Assembly (NCBI GenBank): GCA_945861275.1
Contig: CAMATZ010000041.1
Location: forward strand, 1 to 55,885
DNA: 55,885 nucleotides
Origin: Bordetella parapertussis
GTDB lineage: Bacteria > Pseudomonadota > Gammaproteobacteria > Burkholderiales > SG8-41
Direction: 5' to 3'
Positions within the stretch are counted from its first letter, which is position 1. Each line of letters opens with the position of its first letter. This document shows, one piece after another, positions 25,285 through 33,218 of this stretch. A program made the position numbers and the translations under genes. Below the pieces are notes generated by a model that saw only the letters and a program-made list of their open reading frames with translations, was not told the DNA's origin and did no database searches.

Positions 25285-25641
25285 CTAATTTACTAAAATC
25301 AGCGCACCCCACACCACCACCGCCAATAACACGGGCAGCCCGCAAAGCAGCTTTCGGGCGCGCGATTCCCGCGCGCGCCACGCCATGATCAGCGCCAGCA
25401 ACGACGCCACCAGCGTGGTGGCGGCCAGCCCCAGCGTCCACACCATTATGGCGATGCCGTCGCCGATCGATGCCAAGCCCCCCAGCAGGGCGCCGATGAA
25501 ATCCCATAGGCTGTTGTTTGCAGACACCGCCGGCGTGCGCGGCGGATAAAGCCAGCGGTAAACAAACGGCACCCAGGGCATCGCCAACGCGGCGACGATG
25601 CCGATCCACAACGCTACCCGGCCCACAATTCGCGCAACCAT
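25285..25641 (-). CDS. Small integral membrane protein of unknown function
   Basis: 118 aa from the ATG at 25641, with AAGGGAATTC before it; a longer reading starts 16 codons earlier. Three hydrophobic segments are visible: VALWIGIVAALAMPWVPFVY, DGIAIMVWTLGLAATTLVAS and LLCGLPVLLAVVVWGALILV. A loop with Arg/Lys (AWRARESRARK) lies between the last two. I recognise no family. It is divergent from the MFS gene at 25715 with only 73 bases between, so both promoters overlap in that gap. A candidate -10 box TACAAT at 25701-25706 faces the MFS gene. Confidence 0.6.
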   Translation of the reverse strand: MVARIVGRVALWIGIVAALAMPWVPFVYRWLYPPRTPAVSANNSLWDFIGALLGGLASIGDGIAIMVWTLGLAATTLVASLLALIMAWRARESRARKLLCGLPVLLAVVVWGALILVN

Positions 25642-25714
25642 GAATTCCCTTTTCGCATCAGCATACGCTGCGCCTGTGCCGGCGCGCACAAGAGACCGGA
25701 TACAATCGTAGCCT

Positions 25715-26995
25715 ATGTCCGATTCTCCAACGCCGCGCGCTGAAGCCAGCGAAGCACGCGACTCACCAAAAAGTTTCGCCGCGCTGCGCCACCCGCAGTA
25801 TCGCAGCTACTTCATCGTCAATGCGCTGGCGATGATGGCGGACAACATCGAACATGTCATCAGCTATTGGGTGCTCTACCAGAAATTTCATTCACCCACG
25901 CTCGCGGGCATCGCAATACTCACGCACTGGCTGCCGTTTTTGCTGTTCTCAGTGTATTCCGGCGCGCTCGCGGACCGTTACGACAACCGGCGCCTGATTC
26001 AGTTAGCGATGGTGCTCTACATGATTGCCTCGCTCGGCTGGGCGCTGTTGTTTTTGACCGACGCCACGCAGCAGTGGCACGCGGTGGTGCTGCTCACCAT
26101 CCACGGCATCGCAGGCGTGTTGTGGATGCCGGCGAGCCAATTGCTGATACACGATATTGTCGGCGGCAAAAACCTGCAAAGTGCGGTGCGGCTCAATGCC
26201 ACCAGCCGCCAGCTCGGGGTGCTTATGGGCCCGGCGGTGGGCGGCGCGCTGATGCTGATTTTCGGCGCGGCGGCGGGGCTGCTGATTAACGTGCTGATCT
26301 ATCTTCCGCTGATCGTGTGGCTGGGTAAAACAACGCACGGCCAACGCCAGCCGCACGTGGCGGAACCGCCGCTGGGCGCACCGCGCAGGGGAGGGCTCGC
26401 CGATACGCTGGCCACATTGCGCATGGCGCAAGGCAACCGCATTTTGATCAGCATGATCGCGCTCGCGGGCGTGTCGTCGTTTTTTGTCGGCAACGCGTTT
26501 CAGGCGCAGATGCCAGAATTCGCGCACGATCTGGGCACTGAGAAAGCCGAGTTCTCCTACAGCGTGCTGCTCGCGGCCAACGCCGGCGGCGCCTTCATCG
26601 GCGGCATGATCCTCGAAGCACGCTCACTGCTGCAGGCGGACGCGCGCAACGCCATCATACTCACCATCCTGTGGTGCATCGCCATCGCCGGCTTCGCGAT
26701 GACCGATAATTATCCGTTCGCCGTGGCGCTGATGTTCGTCGCCGGATTTCTGAATCTGACCTTCAATTCGATGGCGCAAACACTGGTGCAAATACACGCA
26801 CCAGCGCAACTGCGCGGCCGCATGATCGGCCTCTACAACATGTCGAACAACGGCCTGCGTGCGTTCAGCGGGCTGACCGTCGGCCTGCTGGGTGCGGCGA
26901 TCGGCATCCACTGGTCGCTGGCGCTTAGCGCATTGGCGCTGCTGATGATCGCGAGCATTTTGCTGGCATTTGCTATGCGTACGGAAAATCGATAA
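25715..26995 (+). CDS. Major facilitator superfamily transporter (2), MFS_3/enterobactin-exporter type
   Basis: 426 aa. A 20-residue Ser/Glu-rich cytoplasmic N-terminus precedes FAALRHPQYRSYFIVNALAM, the start typical of the MFS_3 group. The loop GALADRYDNRRLIQ after helix 2 and the middle motif NATSRQLGVLMGPAVGGALM also match. About 12 membrane helices. The group includes the siderophore exporter EntS, so export of a secondary or toxic compound is the likely role, substrate unknown. It is divergent from a small membrane protein and followed by a repeat-rich spacer. The protein looks complete. Confidence 0.88.
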   Translation: MSDSPTPRAEASEARDSPKSFAALRHPQYRSYFIVNALAMMADNIEHVISYWVLYQKFHSPTLAGIAILTHWLPFLLFSVYSGALADRYDNRRLIQLAMVLYMIASLGWALLFLTDATQQWHAVVLLTIHGIAGVLWMPASQLLIHDIVGGKNLQSAVRLNATSRQLGVLMGPAVGGALMLIFGAAAGLLINVLIYLPLIVWLGKTTHGQRQPHVAEPPLGAPRRGGLADTLATLRMAQGNRILISMIALAGVSSFFVGNAFQAQMPEFAHDLGTEKAEFSYSVLLAANAGGAFIGGMILEARSLLQADARNAIILTILWCIAIAGFAMTDNYPFAVALMFVAGFLNLTFNSMAQTLVQIHAPAQLRGRMIGLYNMSNNGLRAFSGLTVGLLGAAIGIHWSLALSALALLMIASILLAFAMRTENR

Positions 26996-27031
26996 ACGTG
27001 GAAAAAGCCGTTAGCCACAGAGAATACAGTT

Positions 27032-27213
27032 CGTAGCCCGGAAGAAGCGCAGCGTATTCCGGGAGAGCATCCGGGAGTGGCACAATATCGTCTCAACAGA
27101 ATTTCGTACTATCACTACGGTTGGCATCCATAGGGTGCGTGCGCTTGCGGATGTAGAATCCGATTGCTGTGAAAATGAAACCCCGGAATACGCTACGCTT
27201 CTTCCGGGCTACG
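27032..27213. repeat. Long inverted-repeat element (GTAGCCCGGAAGAAGC family)
   Basis: The 32 bases at 27032-27063 are inverted at 27182-27213 with one mismatch, around a 118-base centre that holds no gene. Words such as CCCGGAATACG...CTTCTTCCGGGCTACG are recurrent intergenic repeats in proteobacteria, from memory. The layout of two repeat units facing each other equals that of the 4954, 7569, 37512 and 44331 elements. Confidence 0.75.
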
Positions 27214-27245
27214 CCCGCTAACGGCGTCAAACAGCAGGGACCATC

Positions 27246-27611
27246 GTGATCGATAAAGCATTTGCCGGGCAATTCGCCGCTGAATGGATAGCGTCTTGGA
27301 ATGCGCGTGACCTGGCGCGCATACTTGCGCATTACACCGATGATTTTGAAATGTCGTCGCCGGTCATCATCAAAGTCGCCGGTGAGCCTAGCGGCGTGCT
27401 AAAGGGCAAAGCGGCGATTGGCGCTTATTGGTCCAGGGCCCTGCAACTGGCGCCGAATCTTCATTTTGAATTGATTTCCACGCTCGTCGGCGTGAACAGC
27501 ATCACGCTCTACTACACCGGTGTGCGTGGCCTGTCAGCGGAGGTGTTTCACTTCAACCCGGAGCGCAAGGTTACGAGTGCCTACGCACATTACCTCGACA
27601 TAACATATTGA
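27246..27611 (+). CDS. NTF2-like/SnoaL family protein
   Basis: 121 aa from a GTG start at 27246, with CAGGGA six bases before. The typical opening helix and strand (FAAEWIASWNARDLARILAH, then YTDDFEMSSP) and the GKAAIGAYWSRAL helix match the SnoaL-like fold, a cone-shaped pocket found in isomerases, hydrolases and binding proteins. No catalytic residues can be assigned with confidence. It is the last chromosomal gene before the integron-type cassette array, 148 bases upstream of its first core site. It is not part of a cassette, since its 3' side lacks an attC site. Confidence 0.8.
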   Translation: MIDKAFAGQFAAEWIASWNARDLARILAHYTDDFEMSSPVIIKVAGEPSGVLKGKAAIGAYWSRALQLAPNLHFELISTLVGVNSITLYYTGVRGLSAEVFHFNPERKVTSAYAHYLDITY

Positions 27612-27758
27612 TTTGGCTTTATAATTTTTCCTGGCGCGGCTTGAACAAAATGAAAGCATCTCAGGATTCGATTGTAAGCAATTGAATTTCCATGAAAAGG
27701 TATAAGACTCCGACGATCGAGGCGGTGTTGTATTTGCCTTTTCGGGTCTATATTTCAC

Positions 27759-27765
27759 GTTAGAC
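27759..27765 (+). other. Integron-type core site at the left end of cassette A
   Basis: GTTAGAC fits the GTTRRRY core box. It ends one base before the ATG of the cassette A gene, and its reverse complement GTCTAAC is the inverse core of that cassette's own attC at 28069. The 147 bases upstream do not contain a recognisable attC or attI partner, so the left junction may be a secondary site or a decayed attI. Confidence 0.7.
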
Positions 27766-28074
27766 ATGCTTCCAATTCCGCGCATTGCCGATCAACTCGT
27801 GAAGGAATGGGCACAGGAGTTATCTGAGTTCACTGGTCACCTGATGGAGCATCTTGTCGAAAATCCTCAGTGCTTCGACTTCCCAAATGGTTTGCTGCGC
27901 ATCGTGCTTATGGATGATTCGGTAGTAGAATTTCACAGGGCCTTCCACATTGTCAGCGAGCGCAACAAGGCCATTGCCGTGTTCACCGAGCACTGTGGGC
28001 ATCACGTGTTTCCATTCCACGAAGCGAAAGTATTTCGAGATGGCATCCTTGTCTACGATAAAAAACATGTCTAA
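27766..28074 (+). CDS. Integron cassette A protein, function unknown
   Basis: 102 aa, not recognised. The start codon follows the GTTAGAC core site directly and the stop TAA lies inside the attC inverse core (GTCTAAC), the compact form typical of gene cassettes. The protein is mixed alpha/beta with a predicted strand run RIVLMDDSVVEFHRAF and histidine-rich EHCGHHVFPFHEAKVF. No signal peptide or membrane helix is seen. Base composition is visibly more AT-rich than the flanking genes, as expected of an acquired cassette. With no Shine-Dalgarno sequence near the start, translation would be weak or dependent on reading in from upstream. Confidence 0.75.
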   Translation: MLPIPRIADQLVKEWAQELSEFTGHLMEHLVENPQCFDFPNGLLRIVLMDDSVVEFHRAFHIVSERNKAIAVFTEHCGHHVFPFHEAKVFRDGILVYDKKHV

Positions 28075-28155
28075 CTCAAGGTGCTACGGACGGGCCGCCA
28101 GTATCACGCGAGGGCGATGTTCAGCGGTGGCCCGCCGCAGACCAACACGTTAGAG
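28069..28155 (+). other. attC recombination site 1 (87 bp)
   Basis: Left core box GTCTAAC (28069-28075), right core box GTTAGAG (28149-28155). Between them, GGACGGGCCGCC and GGTGGCCCGCC pair as the central stem, with further imperfect pairing toward the ends. Length and symmetry fit attC sites, which fold as single-stranded hairpins for the integron integrase. The last base G departs from the GTTRRRY consensus. Confidence 0.8.
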
Positions 28156-28173
28156 AGACGAGGAGTACGGACC

Positions 28174-28968
28174 ATGAGCACCCTAGCCTTCGCTGACGAC
28201 ATGGCGCGTCTGCAGCGCGCCTTGGCCCAGTGTCACGACATGGTAGTCCGTCGGAGCGCAGTTTTGGAAGCGCTTCGACCTCACAGCGGTGAGCGCGTCC
28301 TAGAGGTTGGGTGCGGCGGTGGCTTCTATACATACGAGGCAGCGCAGTGCGTGGGACAGATCGGTCGGGTGTGCGCCGTGGACCTCAGCGCAGATCAAAT
28401 CGCAGCCGCCCAAGCCCGCTGTGCCGAGCTCGAATGGGTGGAATGCCGAGTCGGCGATGCCGTTAAGCTGCCCTACGGCGACGCGGAATTCACTGCCCTT
28501 TACGGCGTGCAAGTGTTCGAGTACGTGGTGAAGCTTGACGACGCCCTGCGAGAAATCTGCCGCGTGCTACGTCCTGGCGGAAGGGTGGTCATCCTCGCGA
28601 CGAACTGGAGCTCCGTGGTCTGGCACTCCGAGCAGCCGGCGCGGATGGAGCGGGTCCTCTCGGCTTGGACGGCCCATGCCCCATATCCCGATCTTCCCGC
28701 AATTCTTCGCGCGCGGCTCCGGCAGTCGGGCATGACACCGATCCGGCAGACCCCGGCGCCCGTTCTGAACACTTCCTATCATGCGAACAGCTTCAGCTAT
28801 TACCTCGCCCGGATGATCCGTCCGTTTGTCGTCGGCCGGCAGGCGGTCACGCAGGAGGACGCGGATGCGTGGATCGACGAATTCGATGCGCTCGAGCAAA
28901 AAGGCGCGTACTTCTTCTCCGCCACGCCAATCATTACCGAGGCGATCAAGGTGGCACAGAGCGACTGA
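28174..28968 (+). CDS. Integron cassette B: SAM-dependent class I methyltransferase
   Basis: 264 aa from the ATG at 28174, with GAGGAG about 9 bases upstream. Motif I (RVLEVGCGGGFYT, residues 41-53), the acidic D70 (VCAVDLSADQ) and the later VLRPGGRVVILATNW strip match UbiE/COQ5-like methyltransferases that bind SAM. The C-terminal third (YHANSFSYYLARMIRPFV) is not typical and may hold the substrate. The target is unknown. It lies alone in a cassette bounded by core boxes 28149 and 29027. The ATG is used rather than an earlier frame through the attC site. Confidence 0.85.
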   Translation: MSTLAFADDMARLQRALAQCHDMVVRRSAVLEALRPHSGERVLEVGCGGGFYTYEAAQCVGQIGRVCAVDLSADQIAAAQARCAELEWVECRVGDAVKLPYGDAEFTALYGVQVFEYVVKLDDALREICRVLRPGGRVVILATNWSSVVWHSEQPARMERVLSAWTAHAPYPDLPAILRARLRQSGMTPIRQTPAPVLNTSYHANSFSYYLARMIRPFVVGRQAVTQEDADAWIDEFDALEQKGAYFFSATPIITEAIKVAQSD

Positions 28969-28972
28969 GTCT

Positions 28973-29033
28973 CTCTAACAACGGCATGCAGGCTGGCGGC
29001 GCTGCGCGCCGCAGCTGATGCAGAGTGTTAGAT
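28973..29033 (+). other. attC recombination site 2 (61 bp)
   Basis: Left core box CTCTAAC (28973-28979), right core box GTTAGAT (29027-29033). The centre GGCGGCGC-TGC-GCGCCGC is a strong stem, with GCATGCAG and CTGATGC as flanking arms. CTCTAAC is the exact reverse complement of the GTTAGAG box starting cassette B, as required if that cassette was inserted as a circle. Five bases separate the methyltransferase stop from the site. Confidence 0.85.
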
Positions 29034-29057
29034 GCCTTCAAAACCCCCACACCAATT

Positions 29058-29186
29058 ATGCGATCGATAGCGCTAGCGTTAGCCAAATTCCTTGGCGTCA
29101 GCTTGATGATAGGTGCCGTGTGGCTTTGGCTAAAGGTCCGCTTTTCAAGGCGGGATGGACCGCAACACGTCGGTACCTGTCTGTAG
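29058..29186 (+). CDS. Short ORF in a truncated third cassette
   Basis: 42-aa frame starting 25 bases after the GTTAGAT core box. It opens with a predicted membrane helix (LALAKFLGVSLMIGAVWLWL) followed by basic residues, then ends. No attC with the expected ATCTAAC box follows before the flavoprotein gene, so the cassette is cut short at its 3' side. It could be a remnant of a longer membrane protein or a chance frame. Confidence 0.3.
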   Translation: MRSIALALAKFLGVSLMIGAVWLWLKVRFSRRDGPQHVGTCL

Positions 29187-29253
29187 TGAAACAAGGCTCT
29201 CGATCAAATCCCGCTTTATGTCAGATCAAGGCGCGATTCATATATCTGGTGCG

Positions 29254-30672
29254 TCAGCAACGGCCGGCCTGGGCCGCGATGTGCTCCGCCGCTGCCAATC
29301 CGGTAATCCCGCTTTTCGCCAGTCCGCCTACGTAGCCTATCTGCGGCCCGCCTTCGAGTCCGCCGGTGGCCGCGCCCGCGGCATAGAGCCCGCCGATCAC
29401 GCTGCCATCTTCACGCAGCACCTGCGCGTGGGTGTTGATGACGATGCCTCCCATGGTGTAAGTGATGCCGCTCACCATCGGTACGGCGTAGAACGGCGGC
29501 TTGATAATGGGCATGGCCTTGTATTTTTTGTTTCGCCTTGAGATGCCGTCGGCGGGTTTGAATTCCGCCGCGTCGCTGCTGGCCGCGATCGCGGCGTTGT
29601 AGGCGGCGACGGTCTCACTCAAGGTTGCGGCATTCAGACCGGCTTTGGCTGCCAGCGCATGCAGATCGCCGGCCGCATATACGGTGGCGCCTTCGTTGAT
29701 GAGATGCGGATTGGCGGGGATCAGTCCGTTGCGCCCCGGCTGTTCCCAGATGGCGTGATCGAACACACAGGTGGATGACAGCGGATCGTCCAGCCCCGCC
29801 ACCGCGTTGGCCACGCTGACACCGCCACACCCCTCGTCGGTGTAACGCCGGCCTTGCTGATTGACGACGATGCCGGCAGTCACCAGCGCATCGAGGTACG
29901 GGTACGGCCACAGCCTGTCGTTGGTCAATGCATCCTTCGACAGCACATGCCCATAAAAACGGTTGGCGCCGGTAATCGCCGCGCCCAGCGCCTGCGCCAT
30001 GCGCAGGCCGTCGCCGAAGGCGGTGCCGCCGTTGCGCTGCTTCATCCGCGTGGGTTGTTTTGAGATGTACTTCTCCATCAGCGCCGGGTTGCACTGAAAG
30101 CCGCCGTCGGCGATGACTACTGCACGCGCGCGCCACTCGCGATCCTGCGCCATCACGCCCACGCACTTGCCGTTTTCATCCATCAACGACTGCGCTTTCG
30201 CGCCCCGCACCAGTGTGCCTCCGCGCTTTAGCAGTTGAGCTTCGAGTGTGCGCAACAGCACGTCGCCGCCGCGACCTTCCCAATCGAGGCCGGGCCGGCT
30301 GCGTCCCGGCGGCGCGAGCACCCACTTGTGATATTCGGAAGCGCTGGCACGCATGAAACGGATGCCTTCGTCCTGCAACCACTGGATCAAGCGCGCGCCG
30401 CCATGCGCCAGCAAATGCGCGAGATCGTCCTTGACGAAGCCATCGGTGATTTCAAGTATCAGCTTATGCAGCAGGTCGGGATCGAGCGTGATTTCGCGCA
30501 GGCACAAATGAAAAGTGCCGCCGGTGTAGCGCGTGTTGCACAGATATTTTTCGTCGCGGCCTTGTTCGAGCACGGTGGCTTTAAGGCCCAGCTGCGCTGC
30601 GCGATTGGCGGCGACCATGCCGGCGATGCCGCCGCCGATGATGATGAGGTCGGTAGTGGATGGGTTGGGCAT
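29254..30672 (-). CDS. FAD-dependent fumarate-reductase-like flavoprotein (2)
   Basis: 472 aa from the ATG at 30672 (a TTG five codons earlier is possible). The FAD site GGGIAG is at residues 13-18. LIPANPHLINEGATVYAAGD and the closing GLYAAGAATGGLEGGPQIGY match the FAD_binding_2 fumarate reductase/KstD group, as does the GGTFHLC strip. Its stop lies 67 bases from the cassette array's last ORF, on the opposite strand. The Bug gene at 30728-31711 is upstream on the same strand, 55 bases away. The two are likely co-transcribed, with the MmgE/PrpD gene before them. The substrate is not known. Confidence 0.88.
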   Translation of the reverse strand: MPNPSTTDLIIIGGGIAGMVAANRAAQLGLKATVLEQGRDEKYLCNTRYTGGTFHLCLREITLDPDLLHKLILEITDGFVKDDLAHLLAHGGARLIQWLQDEGIRFMRASASEYHKWVLAPPGRSRPGLDWEGRGGDVLLRTLEAQLLKRGGTLVRGAKAQSLMDENGKCVGVMAQDREWRARAVVIADGGFQCNPALMEKYISKQPTRMKQRNGGTAFGDGLRMAQALGAAITGANRFYGHVLSKDALTNDRLWPYPYLDALVTAGIVVNQQGRRYTDEGCGGVSVANAVAGLDDPLSSTCVFDHAIWEQPGRNGLIPANPHLINEGATVYAAGDLHALAAKAGLNAATLSETVAAYNAAIAASSDAAEFKPADGISRRNKKYKAMPIIKPPFYAVPMVSGITYTMGGIVINTHAQVLREDGSVIGGLYAAGAATGGLEGGPQIGYVGGLAKSGITGLAAAEHIAAQAGRC

Positions 30673-30700
30673 GGTGTAAGGTTTCAATCAGACAGTGCAT

Positions 30701-30734
30701 CGTAACTATTTGTTTCTAAATGATTTTTCAATCC
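30701..30734 (+). repeat. AT-rich 34-bp element, copy b
   Basis: The plus strand reads CGTAACTATTTGTTTCTAAA then TGATTTTTCAATCC. It overlaps the stop codon of Bug gene 7 and lies 29 bases from the flavoprotein start. Its reverse complement contains AAACAAATAGTTACGATGC, which is shared exactly with copy h at the aconitase X start. Confidence 0.6.
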
Positions 30735-31711
30735 AGACGCATGCCGGATGCTTTGACGATGCGCCGCGCATTTTCGATCTCGGCGCGTACGTGCGCATCG
30801 AACGCGGCCGGTTCGTTGGCCACCACGTCGGAGCCGTCGCGTGCGAGGCGTTCGACGACATCCGGCAGTTTCAGCGCACGCGCCACATCGGCATGCAGTT
30901 TGGTGATTACGTTGCGCGGCGTAGCGGCAGCGGTAAACAAGCCATACCAGGTGATCATGGCGTAGCCGGGCAACGCACTTTCTGCGACGGTGGGCAAATC
31001 CGGCACCGCGGGTGAGCGCTGCGCCGAAGTGACCGCAAGCGCGCGCAGCCTGCCGGCGCTATGCTGCGGGATCACAGTGAAGGTGCTGCCAAACATCAGT
31101 TGCGTTTGCCCGGCGATGAGATCGGCGATCGCGGGCGCGCCGCCCCGGTACGGCACATGCACCATGCTGACACCCGCCATGAACTTGAACTGTTCGCCCG
31201 CCAGATGCTGCGGCCCGCCGTTACCGGAGGTGCCGTAACTCAGTTGTCCCGGCCGTTGTTTCGCCAGTGCGATCAACTCGCGTACCGAGCGCGCGGGCAG
31301 CGAGGGATGCACGGTCAACACCAGTGGCGAAGCGGCGATTTGCGTGATGCCGGCGAAATCGCGCAAGGTGTCGTACGGCAGTTTCGGATGCAGCGCCGGG
31401 TTGGTGGTGTGCGGGTTGGCGGTGAGCAGCAGGGTGTGGCCATCCGCCACACTTTTTGCGACCATGTCCGAGCCGATGACGGTGCCGCCACCCGCACGAT
31501 TATCGATCAGCACTTGCTGGCTCCACGCTTCGGTCAATTTTTGTGCGAGTGCGCGCGCGATGAGATCAGTGCCGCCACCGGGGGCGAAGGGCACGATGAT
31601 GCGCACCGGGCGTGAAGGGTAGGGCAGCGCAGGGCTTTGTGCGAACGCAGATAGGCTGAGCGCATACAGCGAGGCTGCCATCAAAAATAGCTGCACGCCA
31701 CGCTTACACAT
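30728..31711 (-). CDS. Bug/TctC family periplasmic substrate-binding protein (7)
   Basis: 327 aa from the ATG at 31711, where a signal peptide begins (MCKRGVQLFLMAASLYALSL, cleavage near AFAQ). The longer reading is Arg-rich and belongs to the neighbour's frame. Hallmarks: YPSRPVRIIVPFAPGGGTDL, DNRAGGGTVIG, ADGHTLLL, HVPYRGGAPA, ALPGYAMITWYG. Its start overlaps the end of the MmgE/PrpD gene by eight bases, so they are coupled. The flavoprotein gene follows. A set of MmgE/PrpD, binding protein and flavoprotein suggests use of a branched or tricarboxylic acid. Confidence 0.93.
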   Translation of the reverse strand: MCKRGVQLFLMAASLYALSLSAFAQSPALPYPSRPVRIIVPFAPGGGTDLIARALAQKLTEAWSQQVLIDNRAGGGTVIGSDMVAKSVADGHTLLLTANPHTTNPALHPKLPYDTLRDFAGITQIAASPLVLTVHPSLPARSVRELIALAKQRPGQLSYGTSGNGGPQHLAGEQFKFMAGVSMVHVPYRGGAPAIADLIAGQTQLMFGSTFTVIPQHSAGRLRALAVTSAQRSPAVPDLPTVAESALPGYAMITWYGLFTAAATPRNVITKLHADVARALKLPDVVERLARDGSDVVANEPAAFDAHVRAEIENARRIVKASGMRLD

Positions 31712-33068
31712 GCAGCGTCGCCGATAAACCCGCCAGCGACGGCGCGTGGTGCAGCGCACGCACCGCGTCGATGACCTGATCGATGCGCTGCGGCGTTTTA
31801 AGCGGCTGCGCCAGCAAGCGGAATTTGGCTTCGATTTCCGCGGCATCGCAGGCATCGCTCGCCGTGCCGTGGGGATCGATCACCGTGTGTTCGTAGTGAC
31901 GGTTGCCGTTTAACGCCACCTGCACGCGCGCGGCGAAGTGCGCGGGGTATAGCGCATCCATTTTTTCGTCGATGCGTAACTGGGTGAGTGCGGCCACGCG
32001 GCGGATTTCAGTGTCGCGCAGGCTGTGCTCATCGAACGCCGCCGGGTCGCGCGGATTTTTTACCACCGCCGCGCCCACGCAATAAGGAATGCTGTATTGT
32101 GCCGCCATGGTCTCCTGCGGGTTGGGGTCGCCGTTGTGTTCCACCGCGCGGCGGCTGGTATGCACCACAATATTTTTTACGTCGGCGGCAGTGAGTGCGC
32201 TTTCTTTGCGTATCGCTTCGATGGCGTGGGACACCGAATGGATTAAGCCGCAGCACGGGTAGGCTTTCACCCACACTTTAGAAATGGCGTAATCGCGGCC
32301 CAGATTATTCGTCAGCGCCTGCACGCTGGTGTCCGCGCCGCCGATCACTTCGAGCAAGCCGAAGTGCCCGTCCACGCCCGCCATCGGGCCGCTAAAGCCG
32401 CGCTGCGCCAGTTCACACGCCAGCACGCCGGATTCAGCCGCGCGCCCCGCGTGCATGCGCTTGACCATTCCGCCAGTGCCTTGCGTGAAGGCCTTGATGC
32501 CGCCCGCGCTGGAGCAGGCGATGCCTATTGCCGAGAGGATCGTTTCAACCGATAGCCCCAACACGATTCCTGCGGCTACGCTGGCCGCAACAGGGCCCGC
32601 AACGCCGGTGGTATGGAAGCCGCGCGTATTGTGTTCGGCGCCCAGCGCCAGACCCAGCCGCGCGATCACTTCGTAACCGGCCACTATGCCCAGCAGCAGG
32701 CGCTCACCCGAGGCGCCGGCGTGTTCAGCCATCGCCAACGCCGCGGGAATCACCACCGCGCCCGGATGCACCAGCGCGCCCTGAATAATGTCGTCGAGTT
32801 CAAAGCCGTGCGCGGCGGTGCCGTTGGCGAGCGCTGCGCGCGAGGGCGCAACGGTGACGCTTGCGCCGAACAGCGTGGCTTTGCCGCGCGAGCCTTCCGC
32901 AATGACCTGCTCGCGCAGTATGCGTCCCCAGGGTTGATTCGCGCCGTAGAGTCCGCAACCCACGGTGTCGAGCAACGCCATCGTGGCGCTTGCACCGATG
33001 GCGCTATCCAGCAGCGAGGGCTTGAGCCCGGCCAGGTGTTCAATCAAGCGCGCACTGTGGTTACTCAT
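31704..33068 (-). CDS. MmgE/PrpD family protein (2-methylcitrate dehydratase-like)
   Basis: 454 aa from the ATG at 33068; a 19-codon longer reading has a weaker start. The family opens with LIEHLAGLKPSLL, then VDG-like segments GTAAHGFELDDIIQGALVHP, which contain the conserved histidine and acidic strip of PrpD. AGRAAESGVLACELAQRGF and KAYPCCGLIHSVSHAI near the middle are also typical. PrpD dehydrates 2-methylcitrate, but family members act on other tricarboxylic or dicarboxylic acids. It heads a likely operon with Bug gene 7 and flavoprotein 2. Confidence 0.9.
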   Translation of the reverse strand: MSNHSARLIEHLAGLKPSLLDSAIGASATMALLDTVGCGLYGANQPWGRILREQVIAEGSRGKATLFGASVTVAPSRAALANGTAAHGFELDDIIQGALVHPGAVVIPAALAMAEHAGASGERLLLGIVAGYEVIARLGLALGAEHNTRGFHTTGVAGPVAASVAAGIVLGLSVETILSAIGIACSSAGGIKAFTQGTGGMVKRMHAGRAAESGVLACELAQRGFSGPMAGVDGHFGLLEVIGGADTSVQALTNNLGRDYAISKVWVKAYPCCGLIHSVSHAIEAIRKESALTAADVKNIVVHTSRRAVEHNGDPNPQETMAAQYSIPYCVGAAVVKNPRDPAAFDEHSLRDTEIRRVAALTQLRIDEKMDALYPAHFAARVQVALNGNRHYEHTVIDPHGTASDACDAAEIEAKFRLLAQPLKTPQRIDQVIDAVRALHHAPSLAGLSATLHV

Positions 33069-33218
33069 GACATCACCCTGTAAATCGCCATCATTCGCCT
33101 CGGTCGCCTTGCGTCCGGTATTCAATCCCGGTTAAATTGTGCCATACCCACTCCGGCGCGGGTCGCGATAGCTCATAACGCGGACGTGTTTACCTCCTCG
33201 GCAGCCTGATCACACGCG

